This document shows, one piece after another, positions 50,926 through 60,992 of a stretch of DNA of 64,000 bases. The position numbers and the translations under genes were made by a program. The notes under the pieces are model-generated. The model saw nothing but the letters and a program-made list of their open reading frames with translations. It did no database searches and had not been told where the DNA came from. This DNA comes from Weizmannia acidilactici (GTDB taxonomy: Bacteria; Bacillota; Bacilli; Bacillales; Bacillaceae_C): the NCBI RefSeq assembly GCF_008974185.1, contig NZ_BKZP01000017.1:1-64000 (forward strand), given 5' to 3'. Position 1 is the first letter of the stretch. Each line of letters begins with the position of its first letter.

Positions 50926-52051
50926 CCTGCTTAGCGACACGGGAAAGGATAAACTGCTGCTTGTACCATTCGCGGGTCTTGGCGTCTGGATATACATAAG
51001 TTTTATGGACATACGGGGAAGTCATGGCCGTCAGCACTGCCCCGTAGTTCATGTAAAACCTTACTTCATCCCCCGGTTTAAGGATGGCATCTTTTGTATC
51101 GAGGATGATATGGTCGCTGCTGGATCCGAGGATTTCAAACGGTTGGACAGGGGTAAGGCCCGGCACGAGCACATCATGCCGCCCTGCCCCAACAATCGTC
51201 CTCCGCCTGTTTCCCCTGTCTTGGAAGGAAACCCGTTCCCCAAACGCATTTTTTCCAATCATCCCGTATGGCACGGATGGTTTGATTTTGGATTCAATGA
51301 CTTCTGCAACGAAACAAAACGCATCCTGGTATAAAGACGGGATGGCACGCCCACCTGATGTTTCCCGGCCCAGTAAAATCGATTCCCCGAGCCGGATGTT
51401 ATTGACGGCGCCGGCATCTTTCGTTTTCATCACCCAGTTGTAGTTGGCGGAATTGCCTCCGGAAACATAAGGAAGTTTGAGGGAAAACAGCTCCTGCATG
51501 GCACGCACAAAGCGGGAAAACTCCCTCATTTTTTGTTCTGTCGGCAGCACGCCTCCAAAGCAGGCGAAGTTTGTGCCGATCCCTGCTATTTCGATATCGG
51601 GATATTTCAGCACTTCGTGGATCATGGCAGGGGCATCTTTTAATAAAATGCCTTCCCTCAAATCCCCCATTTCCACCATTAAAATGATTTTGTGCTTTTT
51701 CTTCTGCCTTGCCGCTTCTGCCGACAACGCCCGGATGACATCGAGTTCCGTATTCATGCTGGTGTCTGCGTATTGAACGGTTTTTTCCACTTCACTGATG
51801 CCGGGGGAGCGCAATAAGATCAGGTCCGCTTTGATGCCGGCTCTTTTCAATTTTATGATATTGGCAATTTTTGAGTCTGCCAGGCTCGTAATGCCGCATT
51901 CCACCAAAGCAGCGGCAATCTTCAAGTCGGCAGCAACCCCTTTTACAACGCCTGTAACATCGATTCCTTTCCTTCCGTATATTTTTTTTAATGTTTTTGC
52001 ATTGTGTTTGATTTTTTCAAGATTGATTTCTACCCGCGGCAAAAGCACCAT
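50909..52051 (-). CDS. Alanine-racemase-like PLP enzyme (alanine/ornithine racemase family)
   Basis: The 380-residue protein has the fold-III PLP barrel of the alanine racemase superfamily: PRVEINLEKIKHNAKTLKKI, the PLP lysine in GVVKGVAADLKIA (Lys37), and LRLG/NIRLGESILLG-type segments near 240. It most resembles the alanine/ornithine racemase group rather than cell-wall Alr. Substrate is not evident. Its start overlaps the stop of the DUF1611 gene (TGATG), so the two form a coupled pair. The last residues lie within the shared terminator hairpin. Confidence 0.82.
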   Translation of the reverse strand: MVLLPRVEINLEKIKHNAKTLKKIYGRKGIDVTGVVKGVAADLKIAAALVECGITSLADSKIANIIKLKRAGIKADLILLRSPGISEVEKTVQYADTSMNTELDVIRALSAEAARQKKKHKIILMVEMGDLREGILLKDAPAMIHEVLKYPDIEIAGIGTNFACFGGVLPTEQKMREFSRFVRAMQELFSLKLPYVSGGNSANYNWVMKTKDAGAVNNIRLGESILLGRETSGGRAIPSLYQDAFCFVAEVIESKIKPSVPYGMIGKNAFGERVSFQDRGNRRRTIVGAGRHDVLVPGLTPVQPFEILGSSSDHIILDTKDAILKPGDEVRFYMNYGAVLTAMTSPYVHKTYVYPDAKTREWYKQQFILSRVAKQEKTGA

Positions 52052-53127
52052 CAGGAAACCACTGCCTTCTTCAGGGAAGGGAAGAAATCGATAATGGCAT
52101 CAATCATTTTATCCGTGCCGGTTTTTAACACATCGGAAACAGGAAGATGGTATGTTTCTTCATATTCACGGATCGTCTCTTCCAGTTCGCCGTCTGTCAT
52201 GCTTTCATGGTTCAGAGTAATCCCGATGACTTTTGTTTTTCCAAAGTGTTCAATCAAGCTGATTTCATCTTCTACTTTCGGCACTTCAGCAAACGGGAAA
52301 TCTGACAAAATTTTCCTTTTTGGGGCATGCTGCAAAATAACAGCTTGCGGCCTTGCACCTTTTAAAATGCCGACCGAGCTCGCATATGCGGGGTGGCTGA
52401 GCGCCCCCTGCCCTTCCACAATGATGATGTCCGGATGCTCGTTTTTATTGGCTCTTAGGACTTCACGCTCCAACTCGCCAATCAAAAACTGCAGCGGAAA
52501 AGCATCCATGGCGAAGCCGTATTGGGCCCCCTGGATCAAGCCGGTTTGGCCGGTTGCAATAAAGGCCGGTTTATAGCCTTTTTCTCTGAATCCCCTTTCA
52601 AGGAATTTCGCGGTAGTCCGCTTGCCGCAGGCGCCGTCTGTGCCCAGCACCGCAACAACAGGCGTATTGATGTTTAATATTTCACCCGTAAACAAGGTCC
52701 ACTCTTTTTTCGGCCTCGGTTTGCGGATGTCCCGGATGGTTACCCCGCATTCCCGTGCGCAGGCCATCATTTCTTCATCATCCGTCAAAAATTCCTGAAG
52801 CGGGTTGATGATGTTTAATCCGGCTTTCATTGCCTCGATAATGACTTCTCTTTCTTCCGGTTTCAAAAAGGCGTTTGTCGGCGCAATGCCGAAAATGAAA
52901 TCATCCGGTGTTTGTCCTGAATGGAGAAGTGCATCTTCCAGGTCTTTGCAAATCGGGATGCTGTTAAACTTGTTGTCGAGATATCGCCCGGCATCCTGCC
53001 CCTGTTTGCTGCTGTCAATGACGGCGGTAATGATATAATTGCCGGGTTCGCGGATCAGCCCGTTCGCTGTTTTTCCGTCTGTTGTGCCAAATTGATTTTC
53101 GCAATAAACAATTGCCCGTTTTTTCAT
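52051..53127 (-). CDS. DUF1611 family P-loop protein (DgcN-like)
   Basis: The 358-residue protein from ATG 53127 (GGAGGG 6 nt upstream; ATG 53133 is too close) has an N-terminal Rossmann-like DUF1611_N domain (GNYIITAVIDSSK, FIFGIAPTNAFLKPEER) and a C-terminal P-loop domain with GTDGACGKRTT (about 162-172) and IIIVEGQGALSHPAYA. Characterised relatives (DgcN) act on D-glutamate together with an epimerase-type partner. Pairing with an alanine-racemase-like enzyme points to D-amino-acid metabolism, but this is inference. Confidence 0.85.
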   Translation of the reverse strand: MKKRAIVYCENQFGTTDGKTANGLIREPGNYIITAVIDSSKQGQDAGRYLDNKFNSIPICKDLEDALLHSGQTPDDFIFGIAPTNAFLKPEEREVIIEAMKAGLNIINPLQEFLTDDEEMMACARECGVTIRDIRKPRPKKEWTLFTGEILNINTPVVAVLGTDGACGKRTTAKFLERGFREKGYKPAFIATGQTGLIQGAQYGFAMDAFPLQFLIGELEREVLRANKNEHPDIIIVEGQGALSHPAYASSVGILKGARPQAVILQHAPKRKILSDFPFAEVPKVEDEISLIEHFGKTKVIGITLNHESMTDGELEETIREYEETYHLPVSDVLKTGTDKMIDAIIDFFPSLKKAVVS

Positions 53128-53227
53128 TGCCATCCCTCCATATATTGAAATTCAGGCAACATAAAAAAGAACACCTAATGGCTTCAAATAGTAAAAATAC
53201 TAAAGAAGATAGCTGTTCGAAAGTGAT

Positions 53228-53339
53228 ATTATATGGGCAGGCCTGCAAAACCAGGAGACGATGATGGAAGCTTGCAAATATAATTATAATTACGATTACT
53301 TAAGTTGGGAAGCAAGATGCTCTTAAGGAGCAGGCCTGC
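53228..53339 (-). promoter_or_regulatory. Candidate promoter and paired palindromes for the DUF1611 cassette
   Basis: On the minus strand TATAAT (53228-53233) lies about 100 bp before the DUF1611 gene. The palindrome GCAGGCCTGC sits 3 bp upstream of it (53237-53246), and an identical copy lies 93 bp further upstream (53330-53339). Spaced identical palindromes at a -10 element suggest an operator pair. No good -35 was seen. One further copy occurs by chance inside gyrB (5644-5653), which weakens specificity. Confidence 0.4.
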
Positions 53340-53352
53340 GTGATTTTTCATT

Positions 53353-53390
53353 TAAAAAAAGAACCGGACCTCATTCCGAAGCCCGATTCT
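53353..53390 (-). terminator. nspC terminator
   Basis: On the minus strand AGAATCGG and CCGGTTCT (one G-U) flank a GC-rich loop and are followed by TTTTTT. It closes the carboxynorspermidine pair before the DUF1611 promoter. Confidence 0.8.
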
Positions 53391-53402
53391 CTTATTAACG
53401 GA

Positions 53403-54530
53403 TTAAGCCAACCGCATTTTAAAATCTTCGTACCCGAATTCGCGGACGACCTTGCAGTCCCCGTTCCGGTCCCGGATGGCGATGGCCGGGAGCGGCATGC
53501 CGTTAAATGTCGTGTTTTTCACCATCGTATAGATGGCCATGTCGCCAAATACAAGCCGGTCGCCTTCTTTTAACGGCCGGTCGAAAGAATAATCCCCGAT
53601 CGTGTCGCCGGTGAGGCAGGTCTGGCCGCCGAGACGGTACGTATACGGTTTTTCCCCTGGTTCCCCGGACCCGAACAGCGGCGGGCGGTACGGCATTTCG
53701 AGCACATCCGGCATATGGCAGGAAGCGGATGTGTCGAGAATGGCAATATCCATGCCGTTTTTCACCGTATCGAGCACTGTCGTGACGAGATAGCCGGCAT
53801 TCAAGGCAACGGCTTCGCCAGGTTCGAGATATACTTCCAAGCCGTATTGGTCCTGCATCCGTTGAATGCATTTTTCCAGCAAAGGGATATCGTAATCTTC
53901 CCTTGTAATATGGTGGCCGCCGCCGAAATTGATCCATTCCATTTGCGGGAGCCACTCGCCGAACTTTTGTTCAACAGCATTCAAAGTTGTTTCCAAATCA
54001 TCCGCGTTTTGCTGGCAGAGGGTGTGGAAATGCAGCCCGGAAACGCCGTCCAGCAATTCGGGACGGAAATGTTCTTTTGTCACGCCGAAGCGGGATCCCG
54101 GGGAACACGGGTCATAAATGGCGTGGCCGACCTGGGTGGAACATTCCGGATTGATGCGCAGGCCGATCTTTTTGCCGGCTTTCAGCACTTTATCCTTAAA
54201 TTTCTCGAGCTGCGAGAAGGAATTAAAAATAATATGGTCACAGATCGAGATAATTTCATCGATTTCATCATCACGGTAGGCAGCCGAAAAAACATGGTTT
54301 TCTTTACCCATTTCCTCATAGCCGAGGCGGGCTTCATACAGGCCACTTGCCGTTGTGCCGCTTAAGTACTTCCCAATGAGCGGATACAGCGTATACATCG
54401 AAAAAGCTTTCTGGGCCAAGACAATTTTGCATCCGGTCCGTTTCATGACGCCATTTAAAATTTTCAGGTTGTTTTCAAGTTTCTTTTCATCAATGACATA
54501 GCACGGGGTTGGCAGTTGTTCGATCTTCAT
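53403..54530 (-). CDS. nspC: Carboxynorspermidine/carboxyspermidine decarboxylase
   Basis: The 375-residue PLP enzyme of the fold-III decarboxylase family removes the carboxyl group from carboxy(nor)spermidine to give (nor)spermidine. Seen: PLP lysine Lys41 in VLAQKAFSMYTL, RINPECSTQVGHAIYDPC, the HFHTLCQQNADDL segment, NFGGGHHITREDYD and YLEPGEAVALNAGYL. Its ATG overlaps the stop of the upstream dehydrogenase gene, the expected partner. B. subtilis instead uses SpeD/SpeE for spermidine. Confidence 0.95.
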   Translation of the reverse strand: MKIEQLPTPCYVIDEKKLENNLKILNGVMKRTGCKIVLAQKAFSMYTLYPLIGKYLSGTTASGLYEARLGYEEMGKENHVFSAAYRDDEIDEIISICDHIIFNSFSQLEKFKDKVLKAGKKIGLRINPECSTQVGHAIYDPCSPGSRFGVTKEHFRPELLDGVSGLHFHTLCQQNADDLETTLNAVEQKFGEWLPQMEWINFGGGHHITREDYDIPLLEKCIQRMQDQYGLEVYLEPGEAVALNAGYLVTTVLDTVKNGMDIAILDTSASCHMPDVLEMPYRPPLFGSGEPGEKPYTYRLGGQTCLTGDTIGDYSFDRPLKEGDRLVFGDMAIYTMVKNTTFNGMPLPAIAIRDRNGDCKVVREFGYEDFKMRLA

Positions 54531-55729
54531 CAGTCCACAAGCTCCGGATCAAAGCTTTCTTTCCACGGCAGGCCCCATTTGTTCAGGGCTTCCATGAACG
54601 GGTCCGGATCAAACTCTTCGATGTTGTAGACGCCTTTGTAATCCCATGTGCCGGTCATCAGCATCATTGCGCCGATCATTGCCGGAACGCCGGTCGTATA
54701 AGAAACCGCCTGCGAACCCACTTCTTTGTAGCAGGCTTCGTGGTCGCACACATTGTACAAATAGTATGTTTTGTCTTTGCCATCTTTTTTTCCGCGGAAG
54801 ATGCAGCCGATATTCGTTTTGCCTTTTGTGCGCGGGCCGAGTGAAGCGGGATCCGGCAGCACAGCTTTTAAGAACTGGAGCGGCACGATTTGTTTGCCTT
54901 CGAATTCAATCGGTTCAATGGAAGTCATGCCGACATTTTCGAGGCATTTCAGGTGCGTCAGGTAGCTCTCGCTGAATGTCATGAAGAAACGGATCCGCTT
55001 GATGCCCGGGATGTTCAGCGCGAGGGATTCAATTTCTTCATGGTGCAACAAATACATATCCCGCTCGCCGATTTCAGGGAAGTTGTAAACGCGCTTGATT
55101 TCCATCGGCTTCGTTTCGACCCACTTGCCGTTTTCCCAGTAGCTGCCGTTTGCAGAAACTTCGCGGATGTTGATTTCCGGATTGAAGTTTGTTGCGAACG
55201 GGTAGCCATGGTCTCCGGCATTGCAGTCCAAAATATCAATATACTCAATTTCATCGAAATGGTGTTTCAACGCATAGGCGGAAAAAACGCCGGTCACGCC
55301 CGGGTCAAAGCCGCTCCCCAAAAGTGCGGTAATGCCGGCTTCTTTAAAGCGTTCGCGGTAAGCCCACTGCCATTTGTATTCAAACTTTGCCGTATCCTCG
55401 GGTTCGTAGTTGGCTGTATCGAGATAGTTTGTTTTTGTGGCGAGGCAAGCTTCCATGATGGTTAAATCCTGGTATGGCAACGCCAAGTTCATGACAACAT
55501 CCGGTTTTTCTTTTTCAATTAGAGCAATCAGCTCTTCCACATGATTGGCATCCACTTGCGCCGTGGTGACTTTCGTTTTGCCGCCGTCCAGTTTTACTTT
55601 TAACGCATCACATTTCGATTTTGTCCGGCTTGCAATGCAGATTTCTTCAAATACTTCGCTGTTTTGGCAACATTTATAGGCAGCTACCGAGGCCACGCCG
55701 CCGCAACCGATAATCAATGCTTTTCCCAT
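54530..55729 (-). CDS. Carboxynorspermidine synthase (saccharopine dehydrogenase-like)
   Basis: The 399-residue NADPH-dependent dehydrogenase condenses aspartate semialdehyde with a diamine. Its N-terminal Rossmann motif is LIIGCGGVASVAAYKC, and internal blocks NYLDTANYEPEDTAKFEY, GSGFDPGVTGVFSAYA and YTTGVPAMIGAMMLMTG are characteristic of the CANSDH/Lys1 family. ATG 55729 has GGAG 8 nt upstream. It is the first gene of a two-gene operon with nspC and is preceded by a long, hairpin-rich leader. Confidence 0.93.
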   Translation of the reverse strand: MGKALIIGCGGVASVAAYKCCQNSEVFEEICIASRTKSKCDALKVKLDGGKTKVTTAQVDANHVEELIALIEKEKPDVVMNLALPYQDLTIMEACLATKTNYLDTANYEPEDTAKFEYKWQWAYRERFKEAGITALLGSGFDPGVTGVFSAYALKHHFDEIEYIDILDCNAGDHGYPFATNFNPEINIREVSANGSYWENGKWVETKPMEIKRVYNFPEIGERDMYLLHHEEIESLALNIPGIKRIRFFMTFSESYLTHLKCLENVGMTSIEPIEFEGKQIVPLQFLKAVLPDPASLGPRTKGKTNIGCIFRGKKDGKDKTYYLYNVCDHEACYKEVGSQAVSYTTGVPAMIGAMMLMTGTWDYKGVYNIEEFDPDPFMEALNKWGLPWKESFDPELVD

Positions 55730-55789
55730 TCTCTTATCTCCTTCAAAATAGATTTTAAACTTGTGGCATGCCGGAAAAAGGCAAACAAA

Positions 55790-55834
55790 AAAGCAAGTGC
55801 AGATCGCGGGCCCGCGCACAACACTTGCTTCATA
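55790..55834 (-). terminator. Leader terminator/attenuator upstream of the carboxynorspermidine operon
   Basis: On the minus strand AAGCAAGTG and CACTTGC enclose a self-complementary CGCGGGCCCGCG core, followed by TTTTTTG, about 60 nt before the start codon. A second hairpin (ATATCCG/CGGATAT, about 55862-55885) lies just upstream and ends in TGCTTTTTT. Two stem-loops with T tracts in a leader suggest attenuation or a riboswitch. Confidence 0.65.
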
Positions 55835-55977
55835 AAAATCATCATATTAAAAAAGCATACGAATATCCGGGATAAACGGATATCCATCTGCCATAAAAGT
55901 CCTGGGACATTATGGAAGAAAGCTTTTTAATATTCAAATCGGATCAGAGTCTATATAGCAAATAATTACTTTTACCA

Positions 55978-56185
55978 CTCTTATTGATCGTTTCACAAGT
56001 TGATGTGCACACGCACCGGTTGTAAAGTAACCAACTTATAAAATTTGAGCTTCCAACTCAATCAATAAGGCAACCAAAAGTTGCCGATTCGGCATTTGAC
56101 CCGGCTGTCCGTATGGCCTTAACTTCCTTGGTCAAAATTATCTGCTTGGAAAGACTCTTGACGTTGAATATTCGCTTTCCAAATC
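55978..56185. other. Multi-hairpin element of unknown identity
   Basis: Nested inverted repeats fill this stretch. An outer pair TTATTGAT (55981-55988)/ATCAATAA (56061-56068) encloses AAGTTG/CAACTT (around 55997-56037) with two inner hairpins (GTGC-GCAC and GGTT-AACC) and TTGAG/CTCAA (about 56045-56061). Next come GGCAAC/GTTGCC (56069-56085), GCCGATTCGGC (56083-56093), TTTGACC/GGTCAAA (56095-56136) and a pair built on CTTTCCAA (about 56150-56185). It is either the leader RNA of the minus-strand polyamine operon or an IS/MITE-like repeat. A fortuitous-looking plus-strand open frame (56026-56271) spans part of it. Confidence 0.5.
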
Positions 56186-56389
56186 ATACTCTTCTATCCT
56201 ATCAGCATGCAGGCAAAATAGCAAGGAGAAATTTTTTCAGTATGTGTCAAGTTTTTCTCGACATCGTTTAAAAATCAGTGATGTCCAGCCACTCTTTTTG
56301 TACGCTTTTGGCTACCGCACTTTGCTTGCTTCCCTGGATAAGGGCAATCCAAAAAGCCTTTAAACCGGGAATATGGGCACCTCTTTTTG

Positions 56390-56508
56390 ATGATCGCGAA
56401 ATTTACTCGCTTTCCGCAAGCGTCGCGAGCCTCCTCGCTCGTCCCTCAAGCACACTGGGTCTCTTCTTGCTCGCTTTTCCCGCAGGAGTCTCAGAAATTA
56501 GCGATCAT
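56390..56508. repeat. Bacillaceae-type interspersed repeat, about 119 bp
   Basis: ATGATCGC (56390-56397) and GCGATCAT (56501-56508) are terminal inverted repeats around a segment containing CTCGCTTTCCGC, GCGAGCCTCCTCGCTCGTCC and CCCGCAGGAGTCTC. On the minus strand this reads GAGACTCCTGCGGG ... GGACGAGCGAGGAGGCTCGC ... GCGGAAAGCGAG, a pattern I recall as a widespread non-coding repeat in Bacillaceae intergenic regions. The overlapping 96-residue reading frame (56278-56568) is thus unlikely to be a gene. Confidence 0.65.
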
Positions 56509-56807
56509 TATATATCCTCAGCTTTTTATAGGATGTTGGAATTGCCCCTTATCCAGGTGAAGATATGACAACCTAAAAATCTTGCTTAAATTCCCTATTG
56601 CCGATGAAGTGCTTGTATACAGGCTGATCGATCCCTATTTTTCCCTCGAAAAATATTTTACACATACGGCATAAAATATGGTGCCCCTCGGCATGGGGAT
56701 CACGGTTTCGGGCTTCTGCGTGATGTCGCCAATATGAATGATTTGCTGGCGGCGGACGGCCACAATATGTAAAAGAAACAGCCAATGTTTTGTTGGCCGG
56801 CCGCCGA
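56509..56807. other. Gene-free stretch downstream of the amylase pseudogene
   Basis: No gene is supported. On the minus strand about 56630-56765 a frame reads HIVAVRRQQIIHIGDITQKP and on through MPRGTIFYAVCVKYF to a stop, which looks protein-like but has no start or ribosome-binding site. It may be the end of a degraded gene; I do not recognise it. Confidence 0.3.
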
Positions 56808-58310
<1,503 letters not shown>

Positions 58311-58312
58311 TT

Positions 58313-58340
58313 AGTATAATTTTTTATAAAAAATATTCAA
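58313..58340 (-). promoter_or_regulatory. Candidate amylase promoter
   Basis: On the minus strand TTGAAT (58335-58340), a 16-bp AT-rich spacer and TATACT (58313-58318) lie about 45 bp before the amylase start. Confidence 0.6.
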
Positions 58341-58593
58341 TAAATTAAGATTTTAATGGCAAAAAAGTCCCGGATCAAAGCTGTTAATTAAATTAGGGTA
58401 CTATTCCCGGTTTTACCCCGGGAAATCATCTTTTAAAAAGACACAAAAACCCGTTAAAGAACGGGCCTGGTCATTTACGCGGCGATTCTCCCGAAAAATC
58501 CTTGCCAAAATACGGTTATAATACGGTTTGCAGCCGTTTCGGCAGAAGGGAACAGGCGGGATCCGTCGGCCTGTTTATGGTTTCCGGTTTTAA
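58341..58593. other. Gene-free stretch between amylase and MMPL remnant
   Basis: It contains a hairpin CCCGTT-AAAG-AACGGG (58450-58465) whose T tract faces the minus strand (AACGGGTTTTTG), as if it once terminated a minus-strand gene that is no longer present. A partial Noc-site-like CCCCGGGAAAT occurs near 58417. No gene was found. Confidence 0.4.
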
Positions 58594-59463
58594 TGAGGGC
58601 GAGATAGGCATAGGCGGCAAACGTTTTACAACCTTATTGTTAATACGGAAGGAAAAGATGCGGATGTAAAAGGAGCGTTGGAAAAGCTTTTGTTTGTTGA
58701 CGAGGTGACAGGTCCGGAATACGGGAAGAATAAACATTATGAGTTTTATGAAGTTTCCTTGAAGCAAAATCCATATGACAAAAAATCGATTGAATCGATT
58801 CCGAAGATCAAAAAACAGGCAGTAAAGGCTTTGCAAGATGCGGGCGTGGCAGGAACCAGCCATCTTTGGATCGGCGGGGTGACGTCTTCCCTTTATGATA
58901 CGGCCAACACGACGGAAAGGGATATGAAAATATTATGCCGTTTGTCATTTTGATCATTGCGGCGCTTGTATTTGCGTTCGCTTGTCGCCATGGTGTACTT
59001 GATTGTGACGGTGTTCTTGTCTTATGTTTCCGCTTTGGGTGCCGGCTGGCTCCTCATCCATTACGGTTTGGGCATTCCGGCCATCCAGGATTTGATTCCG
59101 TTCTATGCCTTTGTCTTTCTTGTCGGGTTTGGGGAAGATTACGATATCTTTATGATTTCAAGCATTTGGAAAAATAAACAGCGGCTGCCGCACAAGCGTG
59201 CAATTGTGCTCGGTGTGACGGAAACAGGCGCTGTCATTACATCAGCAGGGCTCATTCTTGCCGGCACGTTTGCGGTGTTGACCGTCCTTCCGATCCAGAT
59301 TTTATTGCAATTCGGGATTGTCACCGCCATCGGTGTCCTGCTGGATACGTTTGTCGTCCGCCCGCTCCTGGTGCCGGCGATTACAACGGTGCTCTGCCGC
59401 TATGCGTTCTGGCCGGGGAAATTGTTTGAAAAAGAAGAAGAACCGTTAAAAAGCACAGAATAA
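58594..59463 (+). pseudogene. MMPL-family transporter remnant (YdfJ-like)
   Basis: Only the C-terminal third of an MMPL/RND-type membrane transporter remains. From about 58621 the frame reads TFYNLIVNTEGKDADVKGAL through WIGGVTSSLYDTANTTERDM. Near 58930 one base is lost in an A run: the next segment NIMPFVILIIAALVFAF is in another frame. A deletion near 58980 returns the reading to LRSLVAMVYLIVTVFLSYVSA, then DFxxFGEDYDIFMISSIW and on to the stop. The N-terminal half is absent (an in-frame stop lies at 58591). Confidence 0.85.
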
Positions 59464-59547
59464 CTGCTGACCCCTTCTATGTATGATTCGCAGGCGTTCG
59501 GAGATACTTCTCCATAAAGACGCCATTCATAGAAGGGGATTTTTACT

Positions 59548-60975
59548 GTGAAATATCATCAAACGTTTAAACAGGCTGTCCGCCATCAGCAGGAAAAGCA
59601 GGCAAGAAAGGGGAAAGGGCGCGGACTTCCATGGTGGCAGCTTTCCCTGATTGGCATCGGCTCCATTATCGGTGCGGGGTTTTTCCTCGGCACTGGGCTG
59701 TCGATCCGCCTTGCCGGTCCGTCCATTTTAATCGGCTATTTGTTTGCCGGGGTAACGGCGTATTTTGTGTTCAGCGCGCTCGCAGAAATGACGGTTAATG
59801 ACCCTCAGCCGGGCTCGTTCCGGACATACGCGAAAAAAGCATTCGGCAGTCCGTACGGTTTTGTCATCGGCTGGATGTACTGGCTGTCCGGCATTCTGAT
59901 CATGTCGAGCGAAATTGTCGCCCTTTCCACTTTTACGCAATTTTGGTTTCCGCATACCCCGCTTTGGATTTTTACGATTGTATTTGCCCTCCTTGGCTTT
60001 GGCATCAATTTGATGGGCATGCAAAATTTCGGGAAAATTGAATCGCTGTTTGCGATGATTAAATTATCGACATTGGTCGTTTTCATTGTTTTCGGCGTGC
60101 TGTTTTTACTGGGCGCCATCCATCCGTCGGCGGGCAATACGGTCAGGTCGCCGGGGAACTTTCAGCTTTTTCCGAACGGCATCACAGGGCTGTGGTCTGC
60201 GCTGATTTTTATCTTTTTTTCCTTCGGCGGTATGGAAGTGGTCGGTGTGGCATCCGCTGAGCTGAAAAATCAAAAAGATATTCCGAAAACCGGATACGGC
60301 CTTTTGATCACGCTTGTCGCCATATATGTGCTATCTTTGCTGTTTGTCGTGCTGATGGCAGGTTGGCGGGCGGTCAATGCTTCGGAAAGCCCGTTTGTGA
60401 CGGCATTATCGGCTTTCCATATTCCTTATCTCGATTCCATATTCAACGTGATTATTATCAGTGCTGCGTTTTCCACAATGGTCGGCGCGCTGTTTTCCAT
60501 TACACAGATTTTAGTGGCGCTCGCCGATGACGGGGACGCGCCGAAAAAGCTGGAAGAGAAAAATAAAAGAGGGGTGGCCATTTATGCTTTGCTGCTGACG
60601 GCTGCAGGGCTTGCGGTTTCCGTACTGTTTTCCTTCCTACTGCCAAAAACACTGTATGAATATGTCACGACCGCGGCAGGTGTACTCTTGATTTTAAACT
60701 GGGTCAATATTTTGGCTTCCCATATTAAATTGCATCCGACGTATGCGCGGAAACAGGGAACGTATAAGGTATTTGGTTATCCCTTCACTTCCTTTGCCGG
60801 GATCGCCTTTATATTGGCGGTGATTTCAGGCGGGCTTCTGCACAGAAACGAAAGGATCGGCCTGCTCGTCAGTTTCGGCCTGATGTTTGCCATTTTCCTG
60901 TGCAGCAAATGGATGCGCCGCAGAAACCGCGCAGCAACGCCCCGCCCGGAACCGGATGGGCCTGTTTTTGAATAG
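59548..60975 (+). CDS. Amino-acid permease (APC superfamily)
   Basis: The 475-residue protein has twelve predicted TM helices and the amino-acid permease signature GIGSIIGAGFFLGTGLSIRLAGPS in TM1 and SSEIVALSTFTQFWFP. The Glu-containing IFFSFGGMEVVGVASAELKNQKDIPK segment is typical of the GABA/aromatic/basic amino-acid permease group. The exact substrate cannot be read. The start is GTG 59548 with a weak AAGGGG ribosome-binding site. It stands alone between two decayed genes. Confidence 0.88.
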   Translation: MKYHQTFKQAVRHQQEKQARKGKGRGLPWWQLSLIGIGSIIGAGFFLGTGLSIRLAGPSILIGYLFAGVTAYFVFSALAEMTVNDPQPGSFRTYAKKAFGSPYGFVIGWMYWLSGILIMSSEIVALSTFTQFWFPHTPLWIFTIVFALLGFGINLMGMQNFGKIESLFAMIKLSTLVVFIVFGVLFLLGAIHPSAGNTVRSPGNFQLFPNGITGLWSALIFIFFSFGGMEVVGVASAELKNQKDIPKTGYGLLITLVAIYVLSLLFVVLMAGWRAVNASESPFVTALSAFHIPYLDSIFNVIIISAAFSTMVGALFSITQILVALADDGDAPKKLEEKNKRGVAIYALLLTAAGLAVSVLFSFLLPKTLYEYVTTAAGVLLILNWVNILASHIKLHPTYARKQGTYKVFGYPFTSFAGIAFILAVISGGLLHRNERIGLLVSFGLMFAIFLCSKWMRRRNRAATPRPEPDGPVFE

Positions 60976-60992
60976 GATGAAAAGGATTAATA

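Noticed and set aside
55790-55834. T-box leader upstream of the carboxynorspermidine operon
   Set aside because: The GCGCGGGCCCGCG core lacks the conserved AGGGTGGNACCGCG T-box sequence, and no stem I specifier loop was found.
56026-56271. Stop-free plus-strand frame of about 80 codons within the multi-hairpin element
   Set aside because: No start codon near its beginning and no ribosome-binding site. The dense inverted repeats explain the sequence better than coding.
56278-56568. 96-residue plus-strand frame
   Set aside because: It spans the 119-bp non-coding repeat with terminal inverted repeats, has no ribosome-binding site, and does not resemble a protein.
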